DNA from: Lobosporangium transversale
Taxonomy: Eukaryota; Mortierellomycota; Mortierellomycetes; Mortierellales; Mortierellaceae
Assembly: GCF_002105155.1 (NCBI RefSeq)
Contig: NW_019029032.1
Span: forward strand, 235,337 to 299,336
Length of the DNA stretch: 64,000 nt
Reading direction: 5' to 3'
The notes under the pieces: generated by a model
Told to the model about the DNA's origin: nothing
Database searches by the model: none
Seen by the model: only the letters and a program-made list of their open reading frames with translations
Program-made: the position numbers and the translations under genes
In this document: positions 13,149-24,829 of the stretch, piece after piece
Layout of the letters: every line of letters starts with the position of its first letter
Position numbering within the stretch: the first letter of the stretch is position 1

Positions 13149-15186
13149 TTAGTTAGCCTCCTCCTCAACATTCTTGGACTTGCTCATCTGGGCAGCGATG
13201 TGAGCATCATCATCGCGAGCATACCAGATGACGGTGCCGAGACCCAAGAGGGCAGAGATGATGGTGAAGATGAGAGCAACAATTCCCTTGGTAGTGAAGG
13301 TACCAGGAAGGGGATTGGGACCAACGTTCTCACCAGTCAAATCCAAGCCCTCGTTACCAGCAGCGTTACCACTGTATGGGATATTAAGGGCCTTGCAGTG
13401 CTCAATGTGGCTCGGGTCGATCTTGAGAACGCTAGGCATGACCTCAGGAGCCTCAATGAAGGTGGTGGCAAGACCAGCCTGCAAGTGCCATTCGATGTGG
13501 CAGTGGAAGAGCCAGACTCCTGGGTTGTTGGCCTTGAAGCGAATGGCAACGTTCTGCTCTGAGGGAACGAGGACGGTATCACGACGGGAAGGGTTGGGGG
13601 TATCGAAGTAACCGGGATAAGGAGTTGAGGGATCATACTTTCCCTCGCTACGTCCGACAATCTGGAAAACATGTCCGTGAAGATGGAAGGGGTGGTTACC
13701 GGGATCGTCGTTGTTGATGATGATCTCGATCCACTGATTGTGCTTCACGACCAAGGGATGGGTGTACTTGCCGTAGACCTCAGGGGTGGAGGACAAGTTA
13801 CCGGTGGTGAGAGCAGTGTACAAAGTAGGGACCTTGGGCATGACATAGGTAATATCGTTGAAGGTGGCCTTGTTACTGTAATCGTTCAAGACACTAAAGA
13901 CAGCATTCAAAGTAAAGACCTGGTCGGGTGCAGCGGTGGCCTCGGGAACGAGAGGGACAAGCTGGGCATCATCAAAGGGTTCCCATTGGGAGGTCTCCTC
14001 TGGAGCAAGGGGAGCCTTCTCATCATAGACAATGGTGGCAGTGACGTTCAACTGAAGATCTTCAGGTACAATATCGAACATGGAGGGATCCATATCGGCA
14101 TGCATGATGTAGTTTTGGGAGGCATCACTCTTTGCGGTCACAAGGACAGAGTAGCGCTGCGCAGCAGTGACAGGGAAGCTGGTGACCTTTTTTCTCTCAA
14201 CATCAATACCATCGACCTCAATAATCTCCATCTCGTGACCGTCAATGTGGAAGTGGAACATGGCAAGGGCAGACATGTTGATGATGCGGACACGGTAGGT
14301 CTTGCCAGGGACAAAGTTGAACTTCGTGTTTGTCGAATGGTTGATCAAGCCAGATTCAGGGACAGGTTCAGCACCGCTGGGGTTGAAAATTGAAAGGTAC
14401 TGCTCCAACATGACAGAGTGCTCCCTGTGGTACCAATCTATAGGAGAATGCAACACAATATGATCAGATCAGAACATTGTATTGTACAAATATTTAGAAT
14501 CAAAACAATGGTTCATTTCGTTTGATTGACTTTTTTTTTTTTTTTTTTTTTTTTGTTGGGATAAAAACATGGGACAAATAATTTAATACATACCAGCAAA
14601 GGCGACAGTAATCTCCTCATCATACTTGTAAACCTCGTTGACATTGTGAATAATCAAAGGAGCGCGAAGACCATCTACATACTGACCCTGGAAGTGACCA
14701 TGGATCCAGTAGGTGCCGTGCTGCTCAATGGGGATTGTGTAGGTGAAGTTGCCACCAGGAGGAATAGGGCACTGGGTGACCATGGAGGGACCGTCCATCT
14801 GAGCGTTACCAGTCTGGAAGAGACCGTGGGAATGCAACGAGGTGGGCTGATCGATCTTGTTGACAACATTGATGACCAAGGTATCATTCGAGTTAACACT
14901 GATGGGAGGAGGACTATAATGAGAAAGAAAGAATATAAAAAGTAAATAAGTATGATGGTGTACGTAAAAATGCAAGTATTAATTCACACGGGATAAAAAA
15001 AAAAAATCTGATAACGATAAATTTCACGTACGGGAACTGTCCGTTAACACCAATGACACGGCGTTCGTGGAGACCATCGGGGTTGGCGTTGACATAAGTG
15101 ATGTCCCAGTTGTAGGTCACAACAGCAGCCTGGGCAATAGTCGAGGCCAAAGCCAAGACGGCAATAGACTTGAGTGAAGCAAGCAT
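13149..15186 (-). CDS. FET3: Plasma-membrane multicopper ferroxidase
   Basis: Oxidises Fe(II) to Fe(III) with O2 and hands it to the FTR1 permease in high-affinity iron uptake. Exons on the minus strand are 15032-15186, 14594-14913 and 13149-14437, in phase (587 residues). An N-terminal signal peptide ([20 protein letters not shown]) is followed by three cupredoxin domains. The four copper-ligand blocks are visible: HSHG (residues 79-82), [13 protein letters not shown] and HCHIEWH (about 470-476, with the type 1 copper Cys at 471). A single transmembrane segment lies near residues 543-565, leaving a short cytosolic tail, as in Fet3 and unlike secreted laccases. Intron 1 carries an iron-GATA motif. 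Divergent partner of FTR1 (20737). Confidence 0.95.
15006..15014 (+). promoter_or_regulatory. Iron-GATA motif ATCWGATAA (in FET3 intron 1)
   Basis: Exact ATCTGATAA inside the intron at 14914-15031. This consensus is bound by fungal iron-responsive GATA repressors (Urbs1, SreA, Fep1, Sfu1 family). Function here is inferred. Confidence 0.6.
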
Positions 15187-15900
15187 TACTTTTATAAGGT
15201 ATATGTGAATAAGAAAAAAAAAAAAAAAAGAGGGAAGACTCTCTTCTGTAATTCTTTTTTTTTTTTACAAATCAAAGAATGACCAGTGAATGACCAGTGA
15301 ATGAGAATGAGTTGATCCCAAAAACCGATGCTTGATCTAATCACTCGAGAGAAGGAGGAGAAGAAAAAATATAAGGGTAGAAGGAAGGAGGAAGAGAAGA
15401 GTGAGGGATGAAATTTAAAATAAAAAATAATAAAAGTGAGAGGAAGAAAACGGGAGTTGGGGATGCTTTAAAGAGGCCAGTATTTATGAAAGAAAGCAGG
15501 GTTGCAAGCTTAGCCAGTCAAAGCGCAGGAAAAAAAAAAAAAAAAAAAAAAAAACATCTGAACTAGAATTCAAAAGGAGTACAAGTGGACAGACAAACAA
15601 AAAAGGCGATTGTCCTTTTCTGATGCAGATGCACACGCCCAGGCCATTCAAGGTTAAAGTCAAGACCAAGAAAGAGCAAGAGAAAAAAAAAAAAATCGGT
15701 CAGCCAGAAAGGTAATGTATAAAGTATAGCAGTGATGTGTGTGGTTTGTATAATATAAGCAACATTGTAAGCAGATAATATGAGATAAAATAATATAGAA
15801 TAGTATAGAATAAAGTAAAGAGATGAGCCATGGAATGGCTTTTAGAATTGAATGTTATCCATTACAAAATAAATAAAGAATTCAAAAATGAATTGCCTTT

Positions 15901-15909
15901 TTATCAGAT
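15901..15909 (-). promoter_or_regulatory. Iron-GATA motif ATCWGATAA
   Basis: TTATCAGAT on the plus strand, which is ATCTGATAA on the minus strand, 715 bp upstream of the FET3 start and oriented toward it. Confidence 0.6.
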
Positions 15910-16911
15910 GGATAACTTTTACTTTGCCAATTCTTACTATTCCATTCTTTAATTCTTAATGCACGCACACTTTAAAATTTTATACAAATTTATATATATA
16001 TATATATTCACATCACAACACTTGTAAACAATTAAACACTACTGCATTCACAACAAACAAAGGGTTTTTCAACATCAGATCATCGTGTTTTTTTTTTCTC
16101 TTTTTCGCGATGACAATGCCAATTATGGTTGGTGTTTTGTTGTTGCTTTGATTGTTTTTGGTTATATACTTTGATTGCTTTGGTTATATGCATCCGAATA
16201 CCCGCTCCAATCCCTTATTTTACATGCAGCATGTCCAAAAATGTAAAAAGAAAAAACACATCTAAACTTGTATACTGTAATATCAGTTTATATTATAAAT
16301 ATACATGTATAAAGTATGGGTAAAAAAAAAAAAAAAAAAAAAAAAAAGTTGCGATGATCGAACGGTTATGGCTGGAGATGAGATGGCAGGGAGGTTTGTA
16401 CACCCCGAGAAAAAACTAGCATCCATGTGTCGAAATAGTCTTGTTTGAAGAAGATAAACAAATAGAACAGATGCTGAGCATGAACCGAGGGGGACTACGA
16501 AGCTTCCTTGGTATGATGGAACCGGCCTGGCCTGGTCATTTTAGTTACAGTTTACTAAAGATGCATTTGAAGATGGAAAAAAAGAAAATTAAAACGCTGT
16601 ACATACTTCGCGTTTGGTATGCCATGTGCGGCATTAGAAAAAAAAAAAAAAAAAAAAAAAAAGAGAGGAACGTCGTCATTTGTATGATTCGCCCACAGTA
16701 GAATTTACACGACACACCCCGTGCGCAGAAGTTTTTTATTTACCCATAGAGTTTTTCACTTTAACACCTTACAGGCATCATCAGGCATGGATAAGCATAA
16801 GCAGACGGCTAGTGCCCGGTCCCGAGTCAATGATAGAGCAAGTTAACAGCACGCACGTAAAAAAAAAAAACGTTATACATGGCTATCTGTCAAAAGTAAG
16901 GTGGATGTCTC

Positions 16912-16920
16912 TTATCAGAT
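16912..16920 (-). promoter_or_regulatory. Iron-GATA motif ATCWGATAA
   Basis: TTATCAGAT on the plus strand (ATCTGATAA on minus), 1.7 kb upstream of FET3. Confidence 0.55.
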
Positions 16921-19190
16921 CCAACCTCAGACTAGCTCAGTTCCCAGATCAGTCAATATCCTCAACAGCTCCCTCCCTAACCTTTTAAACTACTATAACC
17001 TGCCACCACAGCATCAAGCCTCGAACCAGCTCAAAGTTTCAGACTTTGAGCTTCTTCCCTCCTCTCTCCATCTCCCTCCTTCCCTCTCATTCTAAAGAAG
17101 CTAAAGAAGTACTGTAGCTGAAGTTAAATACGCCTGATATCTATCGAAAGTGAAGACAAGTTGTTTTACAAGATTTCGGATTTGGGCGCCATGCATTGAG
17201 ATCCGACCCATACGTTAGATGGATATATACTTTAGATGCAACGTGGAACTATCGGGATAGACATAATATATATGTATATATATGTAGTATATATATATAT
17301 ATATATATCTGATATTTTTGTAGAGTATCCCTTTTAGCCTTTCATCTTTACAGAAAAAAAAAAAAGCTAACAGCAACGACAACAGGAAGAGCTAAAGCTA
17401 ATCCATTGCACAAGACCTTCGGAGAAGAAAGTACAAAAACAGAATATCATTCATCTTTTTTTTTCACACACGCACACACACATGCACATCTCATCTTGCA
17501 AGGCTTGAAGAAATTAGATGCCCTGCATGCTATATCCCAAGTGTAATAAATATAAAGTTGCGATCGAAAAAAAATAATATTTAATAATAATATATAATAA
17601 TAAAGAAAGGGAAAATCTCGGATTGAGACATGCGACATGCGACATGGAAAATGAAGAGATTCACTTACAAGAGTGCATTATTCTAGTGCATAAATGTTGA
17701 GTGAAAAAGAAAACCCCTCAGGCGTATCCCTGACCATCTATGTCCATCTTTGTATAATCTGATCCGACGTGTATCCACCCTGAGGTACATGTACATATCC
17801 TTGAAGACTCACAGGGGGCCCGCTCACCCAAACGGAGCCTTAAAAAAAGGAACTAAACCTATAAGGTCCATCAGAGTCAAACTCCATCTTTGTCATTCTC
17901 ATCTTTAGGCTCTTTATCTCAACCAGAAGGAAAAAAAAAAAAAAAAAAAGAAAAGTCAAAAAACAAATGCAGACGATCCATGTTTCCCATGCTTCCATCT
18001 TCAACGTTGAAGAAGAAGGAAAAAGGAACAAAGATGAAAAAGAAGACGAGAACGAAAAGAAAGGCAAAAGTAAAATAAATGACGCGCATGCTTAGTGTCA
18101 ACTTTCTTGGGTGGAGGTGAGCTTTTTTTTTTTTTTTTTTTTTTTATCCCACATTCGCACCCCGGTGGCGATGGATTTTCTACCAATGAACATTTCATCC
18201 GTGAAATCTCGATCGCTCTTTCTTCAGAGCATGTTTTCATGGGAGGAAGAAGGGACGAAGGGTTCAATAGTCTAAATTCTCCTTCCTTCTTTATTCTTTA
18301 TTATAATTTCTTTTCTTTTTTTTTTGCAGTTGGATAATTCAGTTCTCATGTATCTTTTTCACTATCTGTCTATCTCTTCAGAGTTTTTGATATGATCAGC
18401 TTGGGGTGTTTACCAAAGGATAAGCATCAGATATCTATATATCCATGGAGGAGCAAGTCCTTTCAGGGATAAATTAAAGAAAAGAGCTCATGGAGAATAA
18501 ACACGGACAAGAAGATAGAAAGAAAAGATTTGATGGATTGATAGAGTCAGTAAACATCATTAGGGTTCTAGGCTTCAAATCCTTTTAGTCAGTGCTCAAA
18601 AACCTATTTCCTAAAACGTAAAAGACAGAGTCTGATTTGGAAGCCCGTTTTTGTTGTGTTTTTTAGCACTATCTGATTTTTTTTTTTTGTTTTGCGGTTG
18701 ATGTTAAAGTGTATCCAAGTACGCATACGGTTATTATGGACAAATATGTCAATACCCTTTCGGCCTATCCAACCAATAGGAGACCGTATATGCGATACGG
18801 CTCATCGGACTGGCCCATCTGAGTTCCCTTATTTGATGACCCCAAGTGCAGCTATGGAAAAAAGATTCGCATGTGCATTTTTTTTTTTTTAATGATAAAC
18901 AAGTATTTACATGCACACAAAAAAAAAAAAAAGGTGCAGTGACTACGCCCAAGGGCAGTTGAGAGAATGAACTAGACCTTTCTGTTTGTCAGTTGTGTTT
19001 GTGTGAACAGACAGGGGAGAGGGGAATTCTACTCAAAAAGGACAGTCCAAGACTTGAATAAAAGAGCGCATGTCTTAAAAGTATGAAAACGGAAGACTGA
19101 ATCCAACTTGAGCAATTTTAATTTTCACTAAACCCCTTTTGCCCTCAGACTCTGAGCTAAAATCAATATATAAAAAAAAGCTGACTCTGG

Positions 19191-19199
19191 ATCTGATAA
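19191..19199 (+). promoter_or_regulatory. Iron-GATA motif ATCWGATAA
   Basis: Exact ATCTGATAA, 1.5 kb upstream of the FTR1 start and 146 bp from the next motif. Confidence 0.55.
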
Positions 19200-19268
19200 A
19201 GAGCTTTAGGTTCTTACGCGAAATATATATATTTTATAATTCACAACTCTTTTTATATAATCCTCACG

Positions 19269-19322
19269 TATGTATGTATCTATCTATCTATCTAATTAAC
19301 TAACTATCTATCTATCTATCTA
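19269..19322. repeat. (TATC)n microsatellite
   Basis: Imperfect TATC/TAAC tetranucleotide run between two iron-GATA motifs upstream of FTR1. Confidence 0.85.
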
Positions 19323-19336
19323 GTGCCTGGAATCAT

Positions 19337-19345
19337 TTATCTGAT
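19337..19345 (-). promoter_or_regulatory. Iron-GATA motif ATCWGATAA
   Basis: TTATCTGAT on the plus strand, which is ATCAGATAA on the minus strand (W = A). Lies 1.4 kb upstream of FTR1 and just before the MITE at 19393. Confidence 0.55.
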
Positions 19346-19392
19346 CAAGGGAAAAAAAAAAAAATTTTTTTATACTTCTTCACAAGTATATT

Positions 19393-19579
19393 TAGCCCGT
19401 TTCATTTGGTCGCGATACCTTATATTTTTTGAATACTTTCGAGTGTATTGGCAGCCAATTAGCTCGCTTGTTACGAGTATTGTTGCAAGTCCGTCACGTA
19501 GTGAGATGCCACCAGAACAATTCAATCATCGTTTTTAGATTAAAATATAAGGTATCGTGACCAAATAAAATTGGCGATA
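19393..19579 (+). mobile_element. MITE family A, copy 1
   Basis: About 187 bp with terminal inverted repeats of about 35 bp. The left end reads GCCCGTTTCATTTGGTC and continues into a run ending TATATTTT; the right end is its near reverse complement. The element is bounded by TA on both sides, the target duplication typical of Tc1/mariner-type elements. Related copies lie at 39580-39767 (opposite orientation) and 43090-43230 (shorter). No coding capacity. Confidence 0.8.
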
Positions 19580-20736
19580 CTCAATCTTTTTTTTTTTTTT
19601 CTGATTGGAGATACACACCCGTCTAGTATGTGATGTGAACAAATCTCCTTCTTTCCATGAAAGCCCATTGAGAATACAATTACACATCCCATGTACACAC
19701 ACAGAAACACAGAAAATAAAACAGATGCGACTTATGACTCTTCTTATTCATAGAATATAAAACATCCGCATCAAATAACTTCCTAATTAGACTTGGCTTG
19801 CATCTCTTTTTTTTTTTTTTTTCTCGTGGTTACATAAAGTAAATCTGAATTCAAATTCTTTATTGAAAGTGTTTGGTTCTCCGTCATATGCATGTGTGTG
19901 TACATGGACTATTATGGCCTTTAGTAGTGTGGTGTGTTTGAATACACTCCAATCCATCCAATTGCATTATCATAACATTGACCAAAAACAACATGATCGA
20001 TGGGTTTCTCTTTCCTTTTGTGCTCAAAAAAAAAAAAAAAAAATTCGTAAACTAACCCCTTCAACTGTTCTCTGAACCCAGACAGAGTCTTTTTTTTTTT
20101 TTTTTATTTTATTTTATTTATCGTTATTCAATAAACCTACACCATCTACCATGCACCATTAACCAAAACAATTAAAGCAGTAAATCATAATCAGATTGAA
20201 CCTTTGAAAGAAAAAAAAAAAAAAAAATCTTTTTCTCATCGGGACTTCAGCTTGTTCCTACAGACTATACACACAAACATATTATAATGTTATAGTAAAT
20301 ATTATATATATACATTATATACATTATATATTATATTATATTCTTTCAACAAAACAAAACGGAAGATGAATTGATGTATTGAAACTGAACTTGCAATTGA
20401 TAGAGTTGACCATCTGTAAGGGTACATTTACATTACAGACAGCATCAGCGGCTCCCCCCGGTTTGGCGGAACAGACATGCCCACATCCCTGTACAAACGC
20501 ACACACCATTTTCTTTTATAAAGGACATCCTCTTCTTTCAGTTCCCCCTTACATTCCTGTCCTCTCTGGCCTTTTCTCTCCTCCTTCTCTTCACCCTTTT
20601 CTCCTCTTCTCATTAGGTGTCTCTACTTTGCTCGGTTTTGAGAAAAAACAAAAAAAAATCCTAGAGATTATTCCTTCTTCCTCCCTTTGACATTTATCCC
20701 CCTATTATATATATATATATATATAAAAAAGTCATC

Positions 20737-22005
20737 ATGGGATCCATCTTTTCCGCACCCATCTTCTTCATCATGTTCAGAGAGACGACCGAGGCAGCCA
20801 TCATTGTCTCGGTCTTGCTCTCGTTCATCAAGCAGGTCATTGTTGATGATCCAGTCCTTTACCGCCGTCTGAGATGGCACGTTTGGATCGGTGTGTTGAT
20901 CGGTCTTGTCATCTCATTAATCATAGGAGGAGCCTTCATCGCTATTTGGTAAGACTTTGTTAACACACATACCCATCGTCCTTTTTTCTTGATTTTATCG
21001 ATTTATCGATCGTTATCAAGGAAACATGCATTAACACTATCTTTGTTTTTTTTTATTTTATTTTTATTTTTATTTTATTTTTTTAAAACAAAATAGGAAC
21101 TCGTTGGCCAAGAACGTTTTCATGGCTCATGAGGAGTTATGGGAGGGAACATTCGCGTTGATTGCCTGTGTGATGATCACGGTGATGGCTTTGGCCATGT
21201 TGAAGTCCCAGGACATGCAAGAGAAGTGGCGTGGGAAGTTATCCCAGTCCATGGACAACATGGACAAGAAGCAAACTCTCGCCGGACGTTCTCGTAAATA
21301 CGCCCTGATGATCTTGCCCATGATCACTGTCCTTCGTGAGGGTTTGGAGGCTATGATTTTCCTCGGTGGTGTAAGTGAATAATAAGAATAAGAATAAGAA
21401 AAAAAAAAAGAGTCATCCAAATGCTTATTATGCAATGTCTCTAACATCAACCTCATTTCCCTCCTCTAAATGATTCTCAGGTTACATTCGATGCTGAACC
21501 AAAGTCTATTCCTCTTGCTGCTATTACTGGTTTGTTGGCTGGTGCACTTCTTGGATTGATCATCTACCGTGGAGGATCCCTTTTGGCTCTTCACCGCTTC
21601 TTTGTTGCTTCGACCTGTTTCCTGTTGTTGATCGCTGGCGGTCTTTTCTCCAAGGCCATTAATGCTTATGAGATGGACAAATGGAACAAGATTGTGGGAG
21701 GCGATGCTGATGATGCTGGTTCGTACGATCCCCGTATCAATGTCTGGGCCCTCAGCTATGGTAACCCCAATGATCCCACTCAAGGTTTCGCTGCATTCTG
21801 CAACTCGATCGTCGGCTGGAACAACGTTGCATCGGTCGGTACCGTGACAGGATACTGCGTCTACTGGCTCGGTGTCATTGCCGCTGTTGTTTACCTCAAG
21901 ATCAAGAGCAAACGTGCTCGTGCCGCTGCTGCCGCCAACCCTGTCTTCGTCGATGAGAAGGCTGCTGCCTCTCAAGTTCAGAGGACTGCTGCCGCTCAGT
22001 ATTAA
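20737..22005 (+). CDS. FTR1: High-affinity plasma-membrane iron permease
   Basis: Imports Fe(III) produced by the FET3 ferroxidase as a complex. Exons are 20737-20948, 21097-21370 and 21481-22005, in phase, giving 336 residues. Two REXXE iron-binding motifs, the hallmark of the family, are present: RETTE (residues 15-19, in transmembrane helix 1) and REGLE (151-155). Several hydrophobic helices are separated by a Lys/Asp/Arg-rich loop around residues 110-140. The C-terminal tail is short, Lys/Ala-rich and cytosolic. The start gives MGSIFSAPIFFIMFRETTE, matching the family N-terminus. Divergent from FET3, with iron-GATA sites between them. Confidence 0.97.
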
Positions 22006-23267
22006 GCTCTCTGAACAAAGCCTTCACCCTTTTTTTTTAATCTTCAACCAAAATCTATCAATCAGCCTTTTGTAATCATTAGCATTATTCTATCGACTTC
22101 ATTTTTCCCTACATCTCTCTCTCTTTTTTTTTTTTTTTTTTTTTTTTTTCGAACGCAAGTTGGAAGTAATGGAATTTGATGGGACACGATTTTTTTAGTT
22201 CCATCAACCTCCATTTTACATGTATAGTTCTCTCTCTCTCTCTCTTTCCTTCCTTTTTCCATTAAAAAAAAAAAAAAAAAAAAAATTGAAGAAAGAAAAA
22301 ACATAATTTCTCTTTGCTCTTTTTTTTTTTTTTTTTTTTTCCTCCCCCCATTACCTTCCAAATTGTGCATCTCATACTCCCCTTCAATCCTTTATAGTCA
22401 TTTCTTCTCTTTTTTATTTTTTGTAGCCGTTATAGTGCATAATGATAGCAAATTTAATTCAGAGAGAAAAAAAAAATGTTTGTATATATGCTTAGGGAAA
22501 AAAAAGAAAAAAGAAAATAAAATATTTAATAAAAGTAAAAGTCTTTAGTGCTACAATGTGCAATAAAATGTATACTTGATTTGATTTGGTTTGAATTTGG
22601 GGTTTTTTTTTTTTTTTTTTTTTTTTTTTTCGCGTGTTATTGACGCGACAATTTACACGACTTTACAAAAAAAAGAAATTTTTTTTTTTTTTTGTTGACA
22701 AATTGGCATGATATTCAATAATACAAGAGTAAAAAAGCAACTGAGTATTTTTTTTTTCCTATTGTCACTATATATTATTATTATTATTATTATTGTTATT
22801 ATTATTATGGAGATCCTATATAAAAAGGAAAAAGAACTATAATGTATATATAATAATATATTTATACAACTAACTAACTTGTACTGATTGAGAATACAAA
22901 AATAAAAAATAAAAAAAATAAAAAATAAAAGCCTCAGTTCGTTGCCTGAGAGATGTAGATGAACATGTACAAATATGTCAATCTACTTCCGAGATCTAAT
23001 ATGGCAGCAACCAACATCATCATGCATCTCGGTCCAAAGGATCTACATTTATGAACTATATGCTATCTTACATGGGTATATATTATATGTATTCAATTAA
23101 CATTCTCCTCTTCTTCTCTGTCTATTTCATTTTACTTTATCCGATTCAGCTCTATTCAATATGATCGCTGTAGACTATCAAAAAGTGCTTTTTAATATCT
23201 GTTATAAATAATATTATTATTGTGTTAATATTATATATTATATATATACATTATTGTTCATATTCAC

Positions 23268-23314
<47 letters not shown>

Positions 23315-23317
23315 GAA
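22006..23317. other. Convergent 3' intergenic region, simple-sequence rich
   Basis: Between the stop codons of FTR1 and the RNA methyltransferase. Four homopolymer tracts of 21-28 nt (22124, 22264, 22320, 22603), ATT repeats (22775-22808 and 23267-23302) and AATAAA-like sites. No gene seen. Confidence 0.6.
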
Positions 23318-24149
23318 TTATGCAAGTTTTCTTATCCGTGCCAAAAAGAAGCCGCTCGTGTTGCTTGCGATGGGATCGTACCTCAGGCACATATTCTTGA
23401 TTTGGGTTTGAAGTTGCTCCATCTCCGCCTCTTGCTCCGGTGTGCCATGCCATCCTTCTTCTCCTCCTGCCTTCTCGCCTTCCAGATCTTTTTCATCAGA
23501 TGTTGAAGATGGCTGAAAAAGACCCAGTGCAGATGCAATGACAGCTTGACAGGGCTTTTTGCATGGGGCGGTCTGAATCCCCAAGGCGTGCTTCGGTAAG
23601 GGTTCCAACACAGCTTTGCCCCTCATCTTCGTCAAAAACCAAGCGACCACATCTTCATTTTGAGCTCTCGAGAGTGAACAGGTTGAATAGACAACAATCC
23701 CCCCTGGTCGGGTCAACCTGAATCCGTTCATCAGGAGCCCACGTTGGAGATCCGAAAGTGAGTCCAATCGGTCTTGTGCCATGAAATTCTTGTGAAAACT
23801 ATCCCATCCCCATGTCTCATACTTGAGAATGTGTGCAATCGACCCATCATGTGTACCTTTTTTTTTTTTTTTTTTTTTTTAAGTTTGTGTGAAAAACAAA
23901 ACACAATGAATAGTTAATGAAATATAAAATAGATAGAATAGAATAGAATAGAAAAAATAAATAAATAAATAAGCAAGAGAGAGTGTGAGTACAATACTAA
24001 AAAAGTAAATAAGATGCCGAGCCAAAACAAATAGGAAAAAAAAAACTGATGCATTTATGCACAAGATTTTCCGAGAGCAGATGATTGCCAATAAATGCAC
24101 ATTATTGACTATCTCTCTCCATTGATGTTATACAGCCTATAAACTAACC

Positions 24150-24188
<39 letters not shown>

Positions 24189-24791
24189 GAAATAGATATT
24201 AAAGACCATTCACTTACATTCTGCATCAACAATAACCTTGTCATACTTGTATTCTTCTCCTTGTAGTTGAGGGTCGTTCCGTAGAATCTTTGGCGCGTAG
24301 AATGGCACAATCTTCTCTTGGACAGGACTGCGACTACTACAATGACTATGGTTGCTGCTATTGCTGCTACCCTTACTATTACCATTGGTATTATTATCAT
24401 CTTTGCCATTATCATTACCATTACCATTACCGATACCGTTGCCATGACTGCTATAACTACTATCCCTATTGCTACTGTTACTATGATCACTAGCACCATC
24501 GCTGCTTCTATTGGAACAATCATTCGTTTTAGCTGCCTCTTTAAGCATAGTACACATTGTTGACACCCTCATTTCTCTTTTTTCCTCCCCTTGCCCTTCT
24601 CCTTCTTCTCCTACTTGGTTCCCAAGGTTTGACAGTGCATCCAATATTGCCCTTTGACGTTTTACACAGGCCTCACCGCCTGCTAGACTGTAGTCATGAT
24701 GAAACTGGTTTAGAGCCGCCTCTTTATACTCAGCCGTTCCAGGCCCGTTGTTATCCTGACTTGGAAGGGTAGCAGTTACAGTGCCAGTAGC

Positions 24792-24829
<38 letters not shown>

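Larger units (their letters stand above)
15187..20736. promoter_or_regulatory. Divergent FET3-FTR1 intergenic region
   Basis: A 5.5-kb stretch between the start codons of two co-functioning iron-uptake genes. No convincing ORF or tRNA seen. It holds four exact ATCWGATAA motifs, one MITE (19393-19579), a (TATC)n microsatellite, TA repeats (about 17268-17307) and many A/T tracts of 20 nt or more. A TA-rich run (20706-20727) ends about 10 nt before the FTR1 start. The motif clustering suggests shared iron control. The unusual length leaves room for an unrecognised non-coding transcript. Confidence 0.6.

Noticed and set aside
13671-14393. 240-codon plus-strand frame (and another at 13068-13562)
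   Set aside because: Antisense to the FET3 copper-binding exons, low-complexity translation, no start context.
16441-17095. Short ORFs in the FET3-FTR1 gap as candidate genes
   Set aside because: No splice-supported extension, interrupted by A tracts, no recognisable domain.
19269-19322. Regular tetranucleotide array that could suggest a CRISPR or regulatory array
   Set aside because: Simple (TATC)n microsatellite without spacers, in a eukaryotic genome.
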